A stretch of 64,000 bases of DNA from contig NZ_RJVA01000009.1 of NCBI RefSeq assembly GCF_003751385.1, forward strand, positions 434,001-498,000, read 5' to 3'. A program made the position numbers and the translations under genes. Below the pieces are notes generated by a model, which had not been told where the DNA came from, did not search any database, and saw nothing but the letters and a program-made list of their open reading frames with translations. The stretch is from Desulfosoma caldarium. Its GTDB lineage: Bacteria; Desulfobacterota; Syntrophobacteria; Syntrophobacterales; DSM-9756. The number at the start of each line of letters is the position of its first letter. Position 1 is the stretch's first letter. Positions 55,583 to 64,000 of the stretch are shown here, piece after piece.

Positions 55583-56869
55583 TCACTCCAAAACAAGGCG
55601 AGGCACATAAAGGCCCGCCGATGTCTGCACCAGTTCTTCCTCAGGCGCTATGGTCACCTCGTGGAGGCGTCGAAAATCGGATTCCAGATCATTGGTGATG
55701 AACTTATGGAAAACAGCACAGGCCATTTCCACGACTCGGTTCAGGATCGGGCTCAATCCCGAATCCTCGACGGTGCGCACATGCTCGGCCAAAGAGAAGA
55801 TTTTTTCGGCCTCGTTAGGCTCATTGCTGTCCATGAGCCACCATAGAGCCAGTTCCTCCCAATGCTTGGCAAGAAGGCGACACGCCGTCAAAGGCAGAAG
55901 GCGCCGGGTGGCCGAGCGCAGAGCTTCCAGCACGCGCTCGCGCTTGAGATGCTCTGACACTTCAATGACGCTGTCCTGAAGCGTCCGCAAAGTGTGCACC
56001 ACCGCTTCAAGAGCTAGCGAATCGGGGAAAAGGGACTCGTAGGGAATGATGGACACGTTTTGAGTGAGAAAATCCACAAGATCGTGCATCTCGATGTTTC
56101 TCAAGGGTGTCCGTCCCTTTTCTTCCCACAGCTGCACGAATAGGGGGCGTGCATCTTGCAGAGCGTGAGGTTGTAGGAGCTTTCGTGCCTTGGCCACATG
56201 AACCCTCTTCTCGTTGGGTAAGCGGCCCAATTCGGCCATAGTTTCCAACAGACGCGCCAAGTGGCCCAGAGGAATCTCATGGATTCGGCTTTCCATTTGT
56301 TCGGCGGCCTGGCGCAGCAACTTTCGAAAACTCTTTCGAGACATGGGAACCACAACAAGGTCATGAAAAACCAGCCCGGCGCCCAGCAGCAGCGAGACTC
56401 CGTAGGGCTGCCTCTCGTCCCTGGCATGCACAAAGGCGCCGTAGTGAAATAAGCCCTCTTTGACGCCGACAACCATGAAGCTCTCGTTTATCACCTCTTC
56501 GGCCTTGATGAGCACTACCGGGGTCGATTTTTCGGCCAACGTCAAAGGCTCAGGTTGCACAAAACCCTTTTGGCGAAATCGATAGGCAGCTTGGCGCACG
56601 ATTCTTGCCAGGCGCTTGTCCCGAACGATGCCCTGCAGTTCACAAAAGGCGCGAAAACACACCGGGCTGCCTTCCAGACTCAAGGCTTCCAACAGGGCTG
56701 CCGCCAAGACTTCGCGCCGGGCCAAAGCCTGTTTCAGGCTTCTCAGACAATTCTCCAGGCTTGGTCCCTGTGGGTCCTGCATGCGAAGCCGGTCCATAAA
56801 AAAACTCAGTTCCGCTTTTTCGTTCTCGGAAAGCTTCAGTCCTTTTTTCGATTCCTTTTTCTTGCCCAT
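55583..56869 (-). CDS. Large unrecognised soluble protein
   Basis: The 428-residue protein begins with a Lys-rich segment (MGKKKESKKGLKLSENEK) and is mostly helical, with two regions that look folded (SFMVVGVKEGLFHYGAFVH; VEMACAVFHKFITNDLESDF). No catalytic or metal motif is evident, and I do not recognise a family. It precedes the YjbQ gene by 18 bases and is likely in the same transcript. Confidence 0.72.
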   Translation of the reverse strand: MGKKKESKKGLKLSENEKAELSFFMDRLRMQDPQGPSLENCLRSLKQALARREVLAAALLEALSLEGSPVCFRAFCELQGIVRDKRLARIVRQAAYRFRQKGFVQPEPLTLAEKSTPVVLIKAEEVINESFMVVGVKEGLFHYGAFVHARDERQPYGVSLLLGAGLVFHDLVVVPMSRKSFRKLLRQAAEQMESRIHEIPLGHLARLLETMAELGRLPNEKRVHVAKARKLLQPHALQDARPLFVQLWEEKGRTPLRNIEMHDLVDFLTQNVSIIPYESLFPDSLALEAVVHTLRTLQDSVIEVSEHLKRERVLEALRSATRRLLPLTACRLLAKHWEELALWWLMDSNEPNEAEKIFSLAEHVRTVEDSGLSPILNRVVEMACAVFHKFITNDLESDFRRLHEVTIAPEEELVQTSAGLYVPRLVLE

Positions 56870-56954
56870 GGCGACGCTCCTGTTTCACTCGCCTCTTGTT
56901 TTGTCCCTGCACGCTTCGTTTCAATGATTTTAGAGGTTATAGAACCTGCAGGCA

Positions 56955-56988
56955 AAGAAAAAGCCCCGGAAAACAAAGTTTCCGGGGC
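56955..56988 (-). terminator. Rho-independent terminator of the Flx-Hdr operon
   Basis: On the minus strand GCCCCGGAAA pairs with TTTCCGGGGC over a perfect 10-base stem with a 6-base loop, followed by TTTTTCTTT. It lies 27 bases after the stop of the HdrC/B-like selenoprotein gene. Confidence 0.92.
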
Positions 56989-57014
56989 TCGATAAGCACA
57001 CACTCTGTGGGAAG

Positions 57015-58241
57015 TTATTCTCGCTCTTGCGCCTCCTCTCGAGGCTCAATGATGAGCGAATCCGCCACCAATTCCCACAGGTATTTCACTTCCACGTCCA
57101 TGAAATCATACTCTTTGCGCAAACTCTTCATGATCTGGTCGCGGCAGTTGTGACAGGGGGCGATGAGCAACTTGGCTCCGGTGTCTTTAATCTGCTTGGC
57201 CTTTACACGACCATAAAAGATGCGCTCTTCCACGTACGGAGACGCCCAGGCCCCGCCGCCTGCGCCACAACAAAAATTGTTGGCCCGATTCGGGTACATC
57301 TCCACGAAATTTTCACAGCACTGTTGCACCACCCACCGAGGTTCTTCGTAATAGCCATGCCCGAAGGCCCGCTCGCTTTTACGCCCATAGTTGCAGGGGT
57401 CATGGTAAGTGGTCAGTTCATGGTGAATGGACTTATCTACCTTGATGCGGCCTTCTTCCAGGTACTGCTTCAGGAGATCATGAACGCTGACAAACTTCAC
57501 GCCTTCATCGGCAAACCACATTTGCAGACCAAGCCTGGTCGCATAATAGGCGTGCCCTCATTCAGGTAAGACCAGGTACTCGCACTCGAGTTCCTTGTAG
57601 TTTTGCACGATGCGCCCGACGATTTCCTTCATGGCCGCATCGTCGCCCGTAAATAAGCCCCAGTTGACCCCTTCCCAGTTTTTGGACGCCACCGTCCATG
57701 ATTCATTGGCGGCGTAAAGAATGCGCCACCAGAACATCATGTCTTCGGGTTCCGCAAAGGGCTCCTTGGAATTGATGGTGAACAGATATTTAGCCCCCTT
57801 CTTGTCAATGGGCACTTCAAAACCGGGCAGCTCCTCGGCCAGTTCGGCAGCCAAGTCTTCCAGAAGATACCGGAAATCTTCCTCGGGAATCCCCACGTTG
57901 TTGCCGGTCTTAAGGCACATCTCCACACCTTTGTGCAACACGCCCGGCACTTTGTCCCGTTCACGCATGGCACGGGCAGACCGCAACAGCTTCAACAAAT
58001 CAATGTTCATGGGACACGCATGCTCACACCGACCACACAAGGTGCAGACCCACGGAAACTTGGAATCCACCACCTCCTGGTCCAGGCCTAGAACGGCTAA
58101 ACGCACCACCTTGCGCACATCCAGGCCGTCCACCCCTGTGACGGGACACCCGCCGGCACAGGTGCCGCACGTCAGGCACAGCTCGGCATATTGGCTCGCC
58201 AGCTTGCGCCTTTCTCGTTTCGTCAACAGCAACGGCTCCAT
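57015..58241 (-). CDS. HdrC-HdrB/HdrD-like iron-sulfur protein, selenoprotein (Sec228, UGA 57560-57558)
   Basis: The 408-residue product needs readthrough of a TGA at 57558-57560. N-terminal HdrC-like double cluster: CLTCGTCAGGCP (~22-33) and CTLCGRCEHACP. The TGA falls in LVLPE-U-GHAYYATR; related HdrD, DsrK and GlcF-type proteins have Cys in a PECGHA-like motif there. The C-terminal CCG domain continues in the same frame: DPCNYGR (C283), FCCGAGGG (C324, C325), APCHNC (C363, C366), spacings near the canonical ones for noncubane clusters. Start 58241 follows GGGGAGAGAACG. It ends the Flx-Hdr operon and would be the thiol/disulfide-type electron exit. Confidence 0.88.
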
Positions 58242-58348
58242 CGTTCTCTCCCCTGACTCGGTTCCCGTTTCATCGTTTCCATCTATATCTAACACAAGAC
58301 CAGCGCGCTTAAAAGTAATTTTTCCCCAAGGCCGCCTGTGAGGCTCGG

Positions 58349-59191
58349 CTAGTATTCGTTGGGCAAGGAGGCCAGTTTTTCCATGGAAAACACGGGGCCG
58401 TCTTTACACACGTATTCCGTGCCAATATTGCAGCGACCGCACATGCCGATGCCACACTTCATGCGCATTTCTAGACTGGTGAAAATGCGATCCGGTGGAA
58501 ATCCCAAATCGGCCAATACGGGCAGCGTGAATTTGATCATGATGGGCGGGCCGCAGACGATGGCGTAGGCGTTGTCCGCGCTAGGCGCCTTTTCCTTGGT
58601 CACGGCCGGCACGAACCCCACGTTGTATTTCCACTGGGGATCGTCCGTGGCGTCCACCGTCAAATGCATGGTAATGTCGTCGCGCTTCTCCCAGGCCACC
58701 AGCTCGTCCTTGTAGAGCAGCATGCCGGGGTTGCGGGCTCCGTAGACCACCGTGATCTCACCATAGTCTCCGCGATGGGCAGGGTCCAGCATCCACACGA
58801 TGGATGAACGCAAGGTGGTGAAAGCGAAACCGCCGCCGATGATGACCACGTTTTGACCTTTCATCTCGTCCCACGGATACCAATTGCCCAAAGGACCGCG
58901 CACGCCCATAACATCGCCCGGTTTCATGTTGTGCAAGTAACTCGTCACGCGGCCCACGCGGTTGACGGTGAACATGAGTAAGCCCTTTTCGGTGGGAGAC
59001 GACGCGATGCCGATGGGCACTTCCCCTTGACCCGCCACAGACAGTTCGGCGAATTGTCCGGGTCTATAGTCAAAAGACGCCGCATCCTCCGGATTGAGAA
59101 ACGCCAGCTTAAAGGTTTTCAGGTTCCGATCTTGAGTTTCCGTGATGATCTCTTGAATTTTCACAGGATAGGGCAGATAGGGATTCTTCAC
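58349..59191 (-). CDS. flxA: FlxA: FAD/NAD(P)-binding oxidoreductase subunit
   Basis: The 280-residue protein has the ferredoxin-NADP reductase fold: YRPGQFAELSVAG (FAD), GPLGNWYPWDEMKG, VIIGGGFAFTTLRSS (NAD binding), and a C-terminal [2Fe-2S] motif CGIGMCGRCNIGTEYVC. This matches FlxA, the NADH-oxidising subunit of the FlxABCD-HdrABC complex of sulfate reducers. GTG start at 59191 with GGAGG nearby. It follows flxB and precedes the HdrC/B-like gene. Confidence 0.9.
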   Translation of the reverse strand: MKNPYLPYPVKIQEIITETQDRNLKTFKLAFLNPEDAASFDYRPGQFAELSVAGQGEVPIGIASSPTEKGLLMFTVNRVGRVTSYLHNMKPGDVMGVRGPLGNWYPWDEMKGQNVVIIGGGFAFTTLRSSIVWMLDPAHRGDYGEITVVYGARNPGMLLYKDELVAWEKRDDITMHLTVDATDDPQWKYNVGFVPAVTKEKAPSADNAYAIVCGPPIMIKFTLPVLADLGFPPDRIFTSLEMRMKCGIGMCGRCNIGTEYVCKDGPVFSMEKLASLPNEY

Positions 59192-59361
59192 CTTGGTCCT
59201 CCGATCAATCCACCCGGGCAGCAGGTCTCATGGTCCTGACGGGCATGTCCGCGATTGGCTCTTTCCCGGGCTTTTCGACTTCCTTTTTGTGGGAGCGCCG
59301 CACAGCGGGAGTGGGTTCGCCGCATGTGCCACATCCCCATGGCACCTTTCCTAGCAGGCTC

Positions 59362-60417
59362 CTAGGTGGTCGGGCACACGCAGGACGCCGTCATCATACT
59401 CGCCACCCGTCGAATGTCGATGTTCACGGGGCAGTATTGAACACATCGGCCACAGCCGACACAGGCCGGCCCATTGCCGTATTTGTCCACATAGTACTTA
59501 AATTTGTGCATAAAACGCTGGCGTACTCGCTGCAGCTTTTGGTTTCTCGGGTTATGGCCAGATCCGTGCAAAGTGAACAGGGGGAACATGCATGAATCCC
59601 ACAGGCGCACCCGCACGCCTTCATCACGATGCACCTCGTCTTGGATGTCAAAGCACCAACACGTGGGGCACAAAAAGGTGCAGGTGCCGCAGTTGATGCA
59701 TGCAAACTGCACTTCCTCCCAAAAGGCTGCATTAAATAACTCGTTGGTGGCTTTGTCCCGCAGGGGATCGGTAAGAAAGAGCCGGGGAAGGCTCTTTTCG
59801 GCTTTTTCGGCGATGCTGCGTGCTTGAGAGACGTGATCCTCGGAAGCCGGCTCCCCATCCGGCACGTCGGCCAACAGGGCTTGGCCAGCTTCGGTCACAG
59901 CTTCCACGAGATAGCCGTCGGCACACTCGGTCATGAGCACGTCCAGAGCGCTGCGGTCAAAAGGCCCCAATCCCACGGATGTGCAAAAGCAGGTGCTGCA
60001 GGGTTCATGGCAGCCCAAGCCCACGAGAACAGTGGACTGACGGCGTTTCTGCCACCACGGATCCACGTACTGATCGGTGATGAAATTGACATCCACCAAT
60101 TGAAAGGCCTTGGCGTCGCAGGGGCGAATACCCCACACCACGCGAGGCCCCAAGGCTTTGGGAATCTCTTCCAAAATCCCTTCCTTGGGGTCCCCCTTTT
60201 TCAGGGTGTACGCAAACATGGCTTCCGCCGGAGGATGCATCAATTCCTTGGGAGAAAGCCGCGTGTTTTGATAGGTCAGATCCACGTGGTGGGGACGGTT
60301 CACGAGCCGAAACCGATGAGCGTCACCTTCCTTGACCGGCGCAAAGACTTGAGCCCTGTCCATGATGCGGCCGATGACAAGGGGCATTTTTTCCTTGGGC
60401 ACGTAGATTGTCAGCAT
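59362..60417 (-). CDS. flxB: FlxB: ferredoxin-type subunit
   Basis: The 351-residue protein has CINCGTCTFLCPTCWCFDI (~260) and CVGCGRCVQYCPVNIDIRR near the C-terminus, plus the N-terminal region with cysteines in LVGLGCHEPCSTCFC. It resembles the beta-type subunit of sulfhydrogenase/hydrogenase-like NAD modules and FlxB. Start 60417 follows GAGGATGAATCC; the longer frame is not family-like. Electron wire between FlxA and the other ferredoxin subunit. Confidence 0.87.
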   Translation of the reverse strand: MLTIYVPKEKMPLVIGRIMDRAQVFAPVKEGDAHRFRLVNRPHHVDLTYQNTRLSPKELMHPPAEAMFAYTLKKGDPKEGILEEIPKALGPRVVWGIRPCDAKAFQLVDVNFITDQYVDPWWQKRRQSTVLVGLGCHEPCSTCFCTSVGLGPFDRSALDVLMTECADGYLVEAVTEAGQALLADVPDGEPASEDHVSQARSIAEKAEKSLPRLFLTDPLRDKATNELFNAAFWEEVQFACINCGTCTFLCPTCWCFDIQDEVHRDEGVRVRLWDSCMFPLFTLHGSGHNPRNQKLQRVRQRFMHKFKYYVDKYGNGPACVGCGRCVQYCPVNIDIRRVASMMTASCVCPTT

Positions 60418-60469
60418 GGATTCATCCTCTGTCGCGTTGGTTCTCGGCTGATGCGGCTTCGCGTCTGGA

Positions 60470-61420
60470 TCATTTGATAAAGTCCTGCGGGTCGTCCGGT
60501 CTGTAAGTATCCAACGGCGGCCGCCCTTCCACAACCAGGCCGGCCTCATAGCCATACAGGGCCTTCACATCCTTTTCCAGCTTCTTGGTCAATTGGCGAA
60601 CCGGTATATTCATGGGGCAGGCCCTTTCGCAGGCGCCGCAGTCCGTGCATCGTCCGGCCAGGTGAAACGCGCGCAGCAGATGAAACGTGCGAGTGTCCGT
60701 GGCGTCCAGGGTCTTGCCCACCCATTGAGGCCGGGATTCGTCCACGAAACAGGTGGGGCAGTAACACATGGGGCAGGCATTGCGGCACGCATAGCAGCGA
60801 ATGCACGGCGCCAGAAGATCTTCAAAGTGGCGCCATCGCTCTTCGGGAGTCATGGCCTCCACGCGGCGCACGTCCTCATAGCGGTCCACATCGCTCTGTT
60901 CCGGCACTTCCTCCCCGAGAAGTTCATCGTAAAGGACGGGGTTGCGATGCGTGCAGATGCGGCAATTTTCCTGAAGAAATTCCTGCCGAGGCAACACCTC
61001 GTCAAAACCTTTGCCCGACACCTGCAGTTGGGAGCCGTTTTCCGTCACCTGCACAGGCTCCCGCCCTTGCAGAAAAGCCCACACCTTGCGCCGATCCACC
61101 ATGCCGTGGCACGGTGCGCCCAGGATATAGATCTGCTGTCTTTGGAATTGATTTTCTTGGATTTGTAAGACGATATTTCGACTGTCACATCCCTTGGCCA
61201 CCACGGCCACACGGTCTTTGCGCTTGACCAGGTAATTGGCGAGATTGACGCCGCAAAAGCTGTTCCACACCAGTTGGTTGACCTGGTCAACGTGGCGAAT
61301 GAAAACGGGCTCGCTCATCATGGGGATCGTGCCTTGACGGAAGCCGATCACACCGTCCACTTTTTTCTCCGCAAGAAGCCGTTGGGCCGCCTCTCGAATC
61401 TTCTTCGTATACGCCTCCAT
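60470..61420 (-). CDS. flxC: FlxC: iron-sulfur electron-transfer subunit
   Basis: The 316-residue protein starts with an FrhB-like half (GVIGFRQGTIPMMSEPV, VVAKGCDSRNIVLQ, CRICTHRNP) and ends with two [4Fe-4S] sets (CIRCYACRNACPMCYCPTC and CTDCGACERACPMN). This layout matches FlxC of the Flx-Hdr complexes. Its ATG adjoins the flxD stop directly. It would carry electrons between FlxB and HdrA/FlxD. Confidence 0.87.
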   Translation of the reverse strand: MEAYTKKIREAAQRLLAEKKVDGVIGFRQGTIPMMSEPVFIRHVDQVNQLVWNSFCGVNLANYLVKRKDRVAVVAKGCDSRNIVLQIQENQFQRQQIYILGAPCHGMVDRRKVWAFLQGREPVQVTENGSQLQVSGKGFDEVLPRQEFLQENCRICTHRNPVLYDELLGEEVPEQSDVDRYEDVRRVEAMTPEERWRHFEDLLAPCIRCYACRNACPMCYCPTCFVDESRPQWVGKTLDATDTRTFHLLRAFHLAGRCTDCGACERACPMNIPVRQLTKKLEKDVKALYGYEAGLVVEGRPPLDTYRPDDPQDFIK

Positions 61421-61897
61421 CTATCCCACCTCAGCTTGACAGGCCGCATTCACCGGCGCCTCGACATCATCCCACATCGGTTTTGTCTTGATAAAATGCC
61501 TGGCCGGACCCACGGACCGCACGGCTTCCACCACCTCTCGAGCCGTCTCCGCAAACTTGGACGCCTCTGCCGAAGAAATCCACGAAAAGTGAAGGCGTCC
61601 CGGTTCAATGCCCGTGTATTCCAGGAAGTTCTTGAGCAAAGCGAACTTGCGCCGCGCATAATAGTTGCCTTCGATGTAGTGGCAATCGCCCGGATGGCAA
61701 CCGGACACCCACACACCATCGGCACCGTGGCGCAGCGCGGCCAGAATAAATTTGGGATTGATGCGGCCGCTGCACGGCACGCGAATCACTCGAATGTTCG
61801 CAGGATACGGCAACCGGCTGACACCGGCCAGATCCGCCGCGCCGTAGGAGCACCAGTTACACAGAAATGCTATGATTTTGGGTTCCCAGGAATTCAT
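61421..61897 (-). CDS. flxD: FlxD/MvhD-like [2Fe-2S] subunit, Cys form
   Basis: The 158-residue protein is an MvhD homologue: FLCNWCSYGAADLAGVSRL, RVPCSGRI, and GVWVSGCHPGDCHYIEGNYYARRKF. It has Cys where the mvhD product at 14784 has Sec. It links HdrA to the Flx module. Start 61897 follows GGGAGCGAAAGC. Adjacent to hdrA (24 bases) and flxC. Confidence 0.93.
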   Translation of the reverse strand: MNSWEPKIIAFLCNWCSYGAADLAGVSRLPYPANIRVIRVPCSGRINPKFILAALRHGADGVWVSGCHPGDCHYIEGNYYARRKFALLKNFLEYTGIEPGRLHFSWISSAEASKFAETAREVVEAVRSVGPARHFIKTKPMWDDVEAPVNAACQAEVG

Positions 61898-61921
61898 CGC
61901 TTTCGCTCCCAGCATGGTCTT

Positions 61922-64000
61922 TTAGAGGCTGTCGATCATGGTCAGGATTTGCGCATCATCGAACCCTTGAAGCTGAATAGCTCCGGAGCGGCACGACGCC
62001 ACACACAAGCCGCATCCTTTACAGAGGGCCGGATTGATCTCCGCCACGCCGCGCTCATTGAACCGAGGCGCCGAATAAGGACAAATGGCCACACAGGTGC
62101 CGCACGCACTGCACAAGAACGGATTGGTTCGAGCTACCGTTCCCGGAAAGTGAATCCGGTCCCGGGCCAAAAGGGTTGCCGCTCGCGCCGCCGCGGCCTG
62201 GGCTTGCGCAATGCTTTCCTCCAATGGCTTCGGATAATGAGCGAGGCCGCAGAGGAACACGCCGTCCGTGGCGAAATCCACCGGGCGCAGCTTGGCGTGG
62301 GCTTCAATGAGAAAGCCGTCTTCGTTCATGGGCACTTTAAAGAGCTGGGCCAGAGCCTCATCGGCGTTGGGCACGATGGCCGTGGCCAAGGTGACCACAT
62401 CGGCCGGCAACACCACGGGGCGTCGCAAAATGTGGTCGGTGACCGTAACGGTCAGACGGCCGTCGGCCTGCACCACCTTGGGTTTGTCCTCCAAAGAGTA
62501 CCGAATGAACAGAACCCCCGCTCGCCGTGCCTCCTGATAGAGGCGCTCCCGCTCCCCGTAGGTTCGAATGTCCCGATACAGGACGTAGACCTCCGCGTCG
62601 GGGTTGCGCTTCTTGATTTCCAAGGCGCTCTGGATGGTGTGGGTGCAGCACACGCGACTGCAATAGGGCCTCTGGGGCTCCCGGCTGCCCACACATTGAA
62701 TGAAGACCACAGACTGAGCCTTTTCAATCGCCGGATCCTGCGCGCGCAGCTTTTGATCCAGTTCCAGGTGGGTGAGCACCCTTGAATCCTGTCCGTATAA
62801 ATACTCGTCGGGCTTGAATTCCCGACCGCCCGTGGCGATGACCGCCACGCCGTGTTCCACCGTGACGGGTTCCGCGCCATTTTGGATCACCGATTTAAAG
62901 TTGCCCACAAAACCGTCCACGTGGGTCAGCCGCGCCTGCAGATGGACCGTGATGTTGGGGTGTTGGAGAACGCGTTGCTGCAGCTGCGCGACATGTTTCT
63001 GAATGTCTTCGCCGCGCCACGTGTGGTTCAGATTCAGAGCCTGACCACCCAGCTGCGCTCCACTTTCCACCAGATCCACGGGGTAGCCCTGATCGGCCAA
63101 ACTCAAGGCCGCCGTCATTCCTGAAACGCCGCCCCCGAGCACCAAAGCGCGCCGTGTGACGGACAGTTCTGGCTCCGACAGCGGCTCCAAAAGGGCCACC
63201 TTGGCCACGGCCATGCGCACCAGATCTTTGGCCTTTTCCGTGGCCAGAGCCGGATCCATGCTGTGCACCCATGAATCGTGGTTGCGAATGTTAGCCATTT
63301 CAAACAAATACTTGTTCAACCCGGCATCGGCCATGGTTTCCTGAAACAACGGCTCATGTGTCCTGGGCGTGCAGGCCGCCACCACAATGCGGTTCAACTG
63401 GTGTTCGCGAATGACCTTTTTCATGACTTCCTGCGTGTCCTGCGAACACGTGTAGAGGTTGTCTGCGACGTACTCGACATACGGCAGGGACTTGGCGTAT
63501 TCGGCCACGGCCTTCACATCCACCACGCCGGCAATGTTGATGCCGCAATGGCATACAAAGACGCCGATGCGAGGAGGTTCTCCGTAGACGTCGCGTTGAG
63601 CTGGAATTTCCTTTTCCTTGACCAGCGTGCCGCGCACCGCTCCCAAAAGCCTTCCCGCGGCCGCCGCCGCCGCACTGGCCTCCATGACCGATTGGGGTAT
63701 GTCTTTGGGGCCTTGAAAAGCCCCGCACACAAAGACACCGGGTCGGGAACCGGCCACGGGGTCAAAGGAAGAGTGTTCGGCGAAAAGATCCTCGTTGAGT
63801 CGAACGTTCAGCCGGTCGGCCAAAGTCTTGGCGTGCGCGGGCGTCTGCAGCCCCACGGACAACACCACCAGATCAAAGACTTCTGAGACCACCCGGCCGT
63901 CTTCCGTGACGTAACGGACTTCCACGTCCCCGCCACTGCCCGGCACTTCTTCCAAGCTGTGGACACGGGAGCGAATGAAGCGCACCCCGTGCTCTTCCAT
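61922..64000 (-). CDS. hdrA: HdrA-type FAD/iron-sulfur subunit, N-terminus beyond window
   Basis: 692 codons of an HdrA of the same long form as that at 11671-14718 (the frame is open to the window edge). Present are the end of a first FAD domain (VFVCGAFQGPKDI), the HdrA-like block [32 protein letters not shown], a second FAD motif [35 protein letters not shown], and C-terminal ferredoxin sets CSACGTCVAICP and CKGCGLCVASC. The N-terminal region with the equivalent of Sec60 is outside, so Cys or Sec cannot be told. It leads the Flx-Hdr operon. Confidence 0.93.
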   Translation of the reverse strand: MEEHGVRFIRSRVHSLEEVPGSGGDVEVRYVTEDGRVVSEVFDLVVLSVGLQTPAHAKTLADRLNVRLNEDLFAEHSSFDPVAGSRPGVFVCGAFQGPKDIPQSVMEASAAAAAAGRLLGAVRGTLVKEKEIPAQRDVYGEPPRIGVFVCHCGINIAGVVDVKAVAEYAKSLPYVEYVADNLYTCSQDTQEVMKKVIREHQLNRIVVAACTPRTHEPLFQETMADAGLNKYLFEMANIRNHDSWVHSMDPALATEKAKDLVRMAVAKVALLEPLSEPELSVTRRALVLGGGVSGMTAALSLADQGYPVDLVESGAQLGGQALNLNHTWRGEDIQKHVAQLQQRVLQHPNITVHLQARLTHVDGFVGNFKSVIQNGAEPVTVEHGVAVIATGGREFKPDEYLYGQDSRVLTHLELDQKLRAQDPAIEKAQSVVFIQCVGSREPQRPYCSRVCCTHTIQSALEIKKRNPDAEVYVLYRDIRTYGERERLYQEARRAGVLFIRYSLEDKPKVVQADGRLTVTVTDHILRRPVVLPADVVTLATAIVPNADEALAQLFKVPMNEDGFLIEAHAKLRPVDFATDGVFLCGLAHYPKPLEESIAQAQAAAARAATLLARDRIHFPGTVARTNPFLCSACGTCVAICPYSAPRFNERGVAEINPALCKGCGLCVASCRSGAIQLQGFDDAQILTMIDSL

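Noticed and set aside
61274-62785. 503-codon + strand frame over flxC, flxD and hdrA
   Set aside because: Antisense to genes with clear cluster motifs; His/Gly-rich without domains.

Overview
The window looks like a chromosomal segment of an anaerobic, sulfate-reducer-type bacterium, most likely a Desulfobacterota member near the Syntrophobacteria. This is inferred from gene content only: HdrA/MvhD/Flx electron-transfer modules, a selenoprotein-rich hydrogenase, a periplasmic multihaem cytochrome, ADP-forming acyl-CoA synthetase, desulfoferrodoxin, rubredoxin, FprA and several ferritin-like proteins. No rRNA, tRNA, CRISPR array, phage or insertion sequence was recognised.

Layout. 1-8.5 kb holds housekeeping and signalling genes: the 3' part of lon, a two-component NtrC-type regulator/kinase pair, and a hemW-lepA-nucleoside transporter operon. 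8.8-10.5 kb has a small CGGC-domain gene followed by broken genes (amino-acid ABC transporter and TudS-like remnants). 10.5-18.9 kb has a ferredoxin-nitroreductase and then a hydrogenase/heterodisulfide reductase operon on the + strand: hdrA, mvhD, frhB-like, mvhG, mvhA. Three of these genes are each interrupted by one in-frame TGA at a position where selenocysteine is known or expected, and the operon ends at a clear terminator. 18.9-20.9 kb is gene-poor. 20.9-28.7 kb is a tightly overlapping minus-strand operon: a radical SAM/SPASM protein, a NAD-synthase-like PP-loop protein, an unknown protein, a 2-hydroxyacyl-CoA-dehydratase-like protein, a second such protein fused to its ASKHA activase, a sigma-54 regulator and a NifX/NifB-like protein. 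Two perfect dyads lie upstream. I cannot match this set to a described pathway; it is the best candidate for an undescribed system.

29-57 kb is mostly minus-strand accessory and stress genes: FprA, a radical SAM activase-like protein, a REC-PAS hybrid kinase, ferredoxin, rubredoxin, ferritin-like proteins, copper export (copA/copZ), a SagB-type oxidoreductase, a DUF255 thioredoxin-like protein, flavodoxin, a DsrE-like protein, a periplasmic peroxiredoxin/thioredoxin/octahaem cytochrome cassette, a ZIP transporter, ferritin, superoxide reductase, thiol peroxidase and an acyl-CoA synthetase. 57-64 kb is a minus-strand Flx-Hdr operon: hdrA, flxD (mvhD-like, Cys form), flxC, flxB, flxA, and an HdrC/HdrB-like fusion that itself has an in-frame TGA in a PE-U-GHA context. 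It ends at a strong terminator.

Together the two Hdr modules suggest flavin-based electron bifurcation linking H2 (first cluster) and NAD(H) (second cluster) to ferredoxin and thiol/disulfide-type acceptors. Selenocysteine sits at metal or FeS sites in four proteins, so the organism must have selABCD elsewhere; none is in this window.
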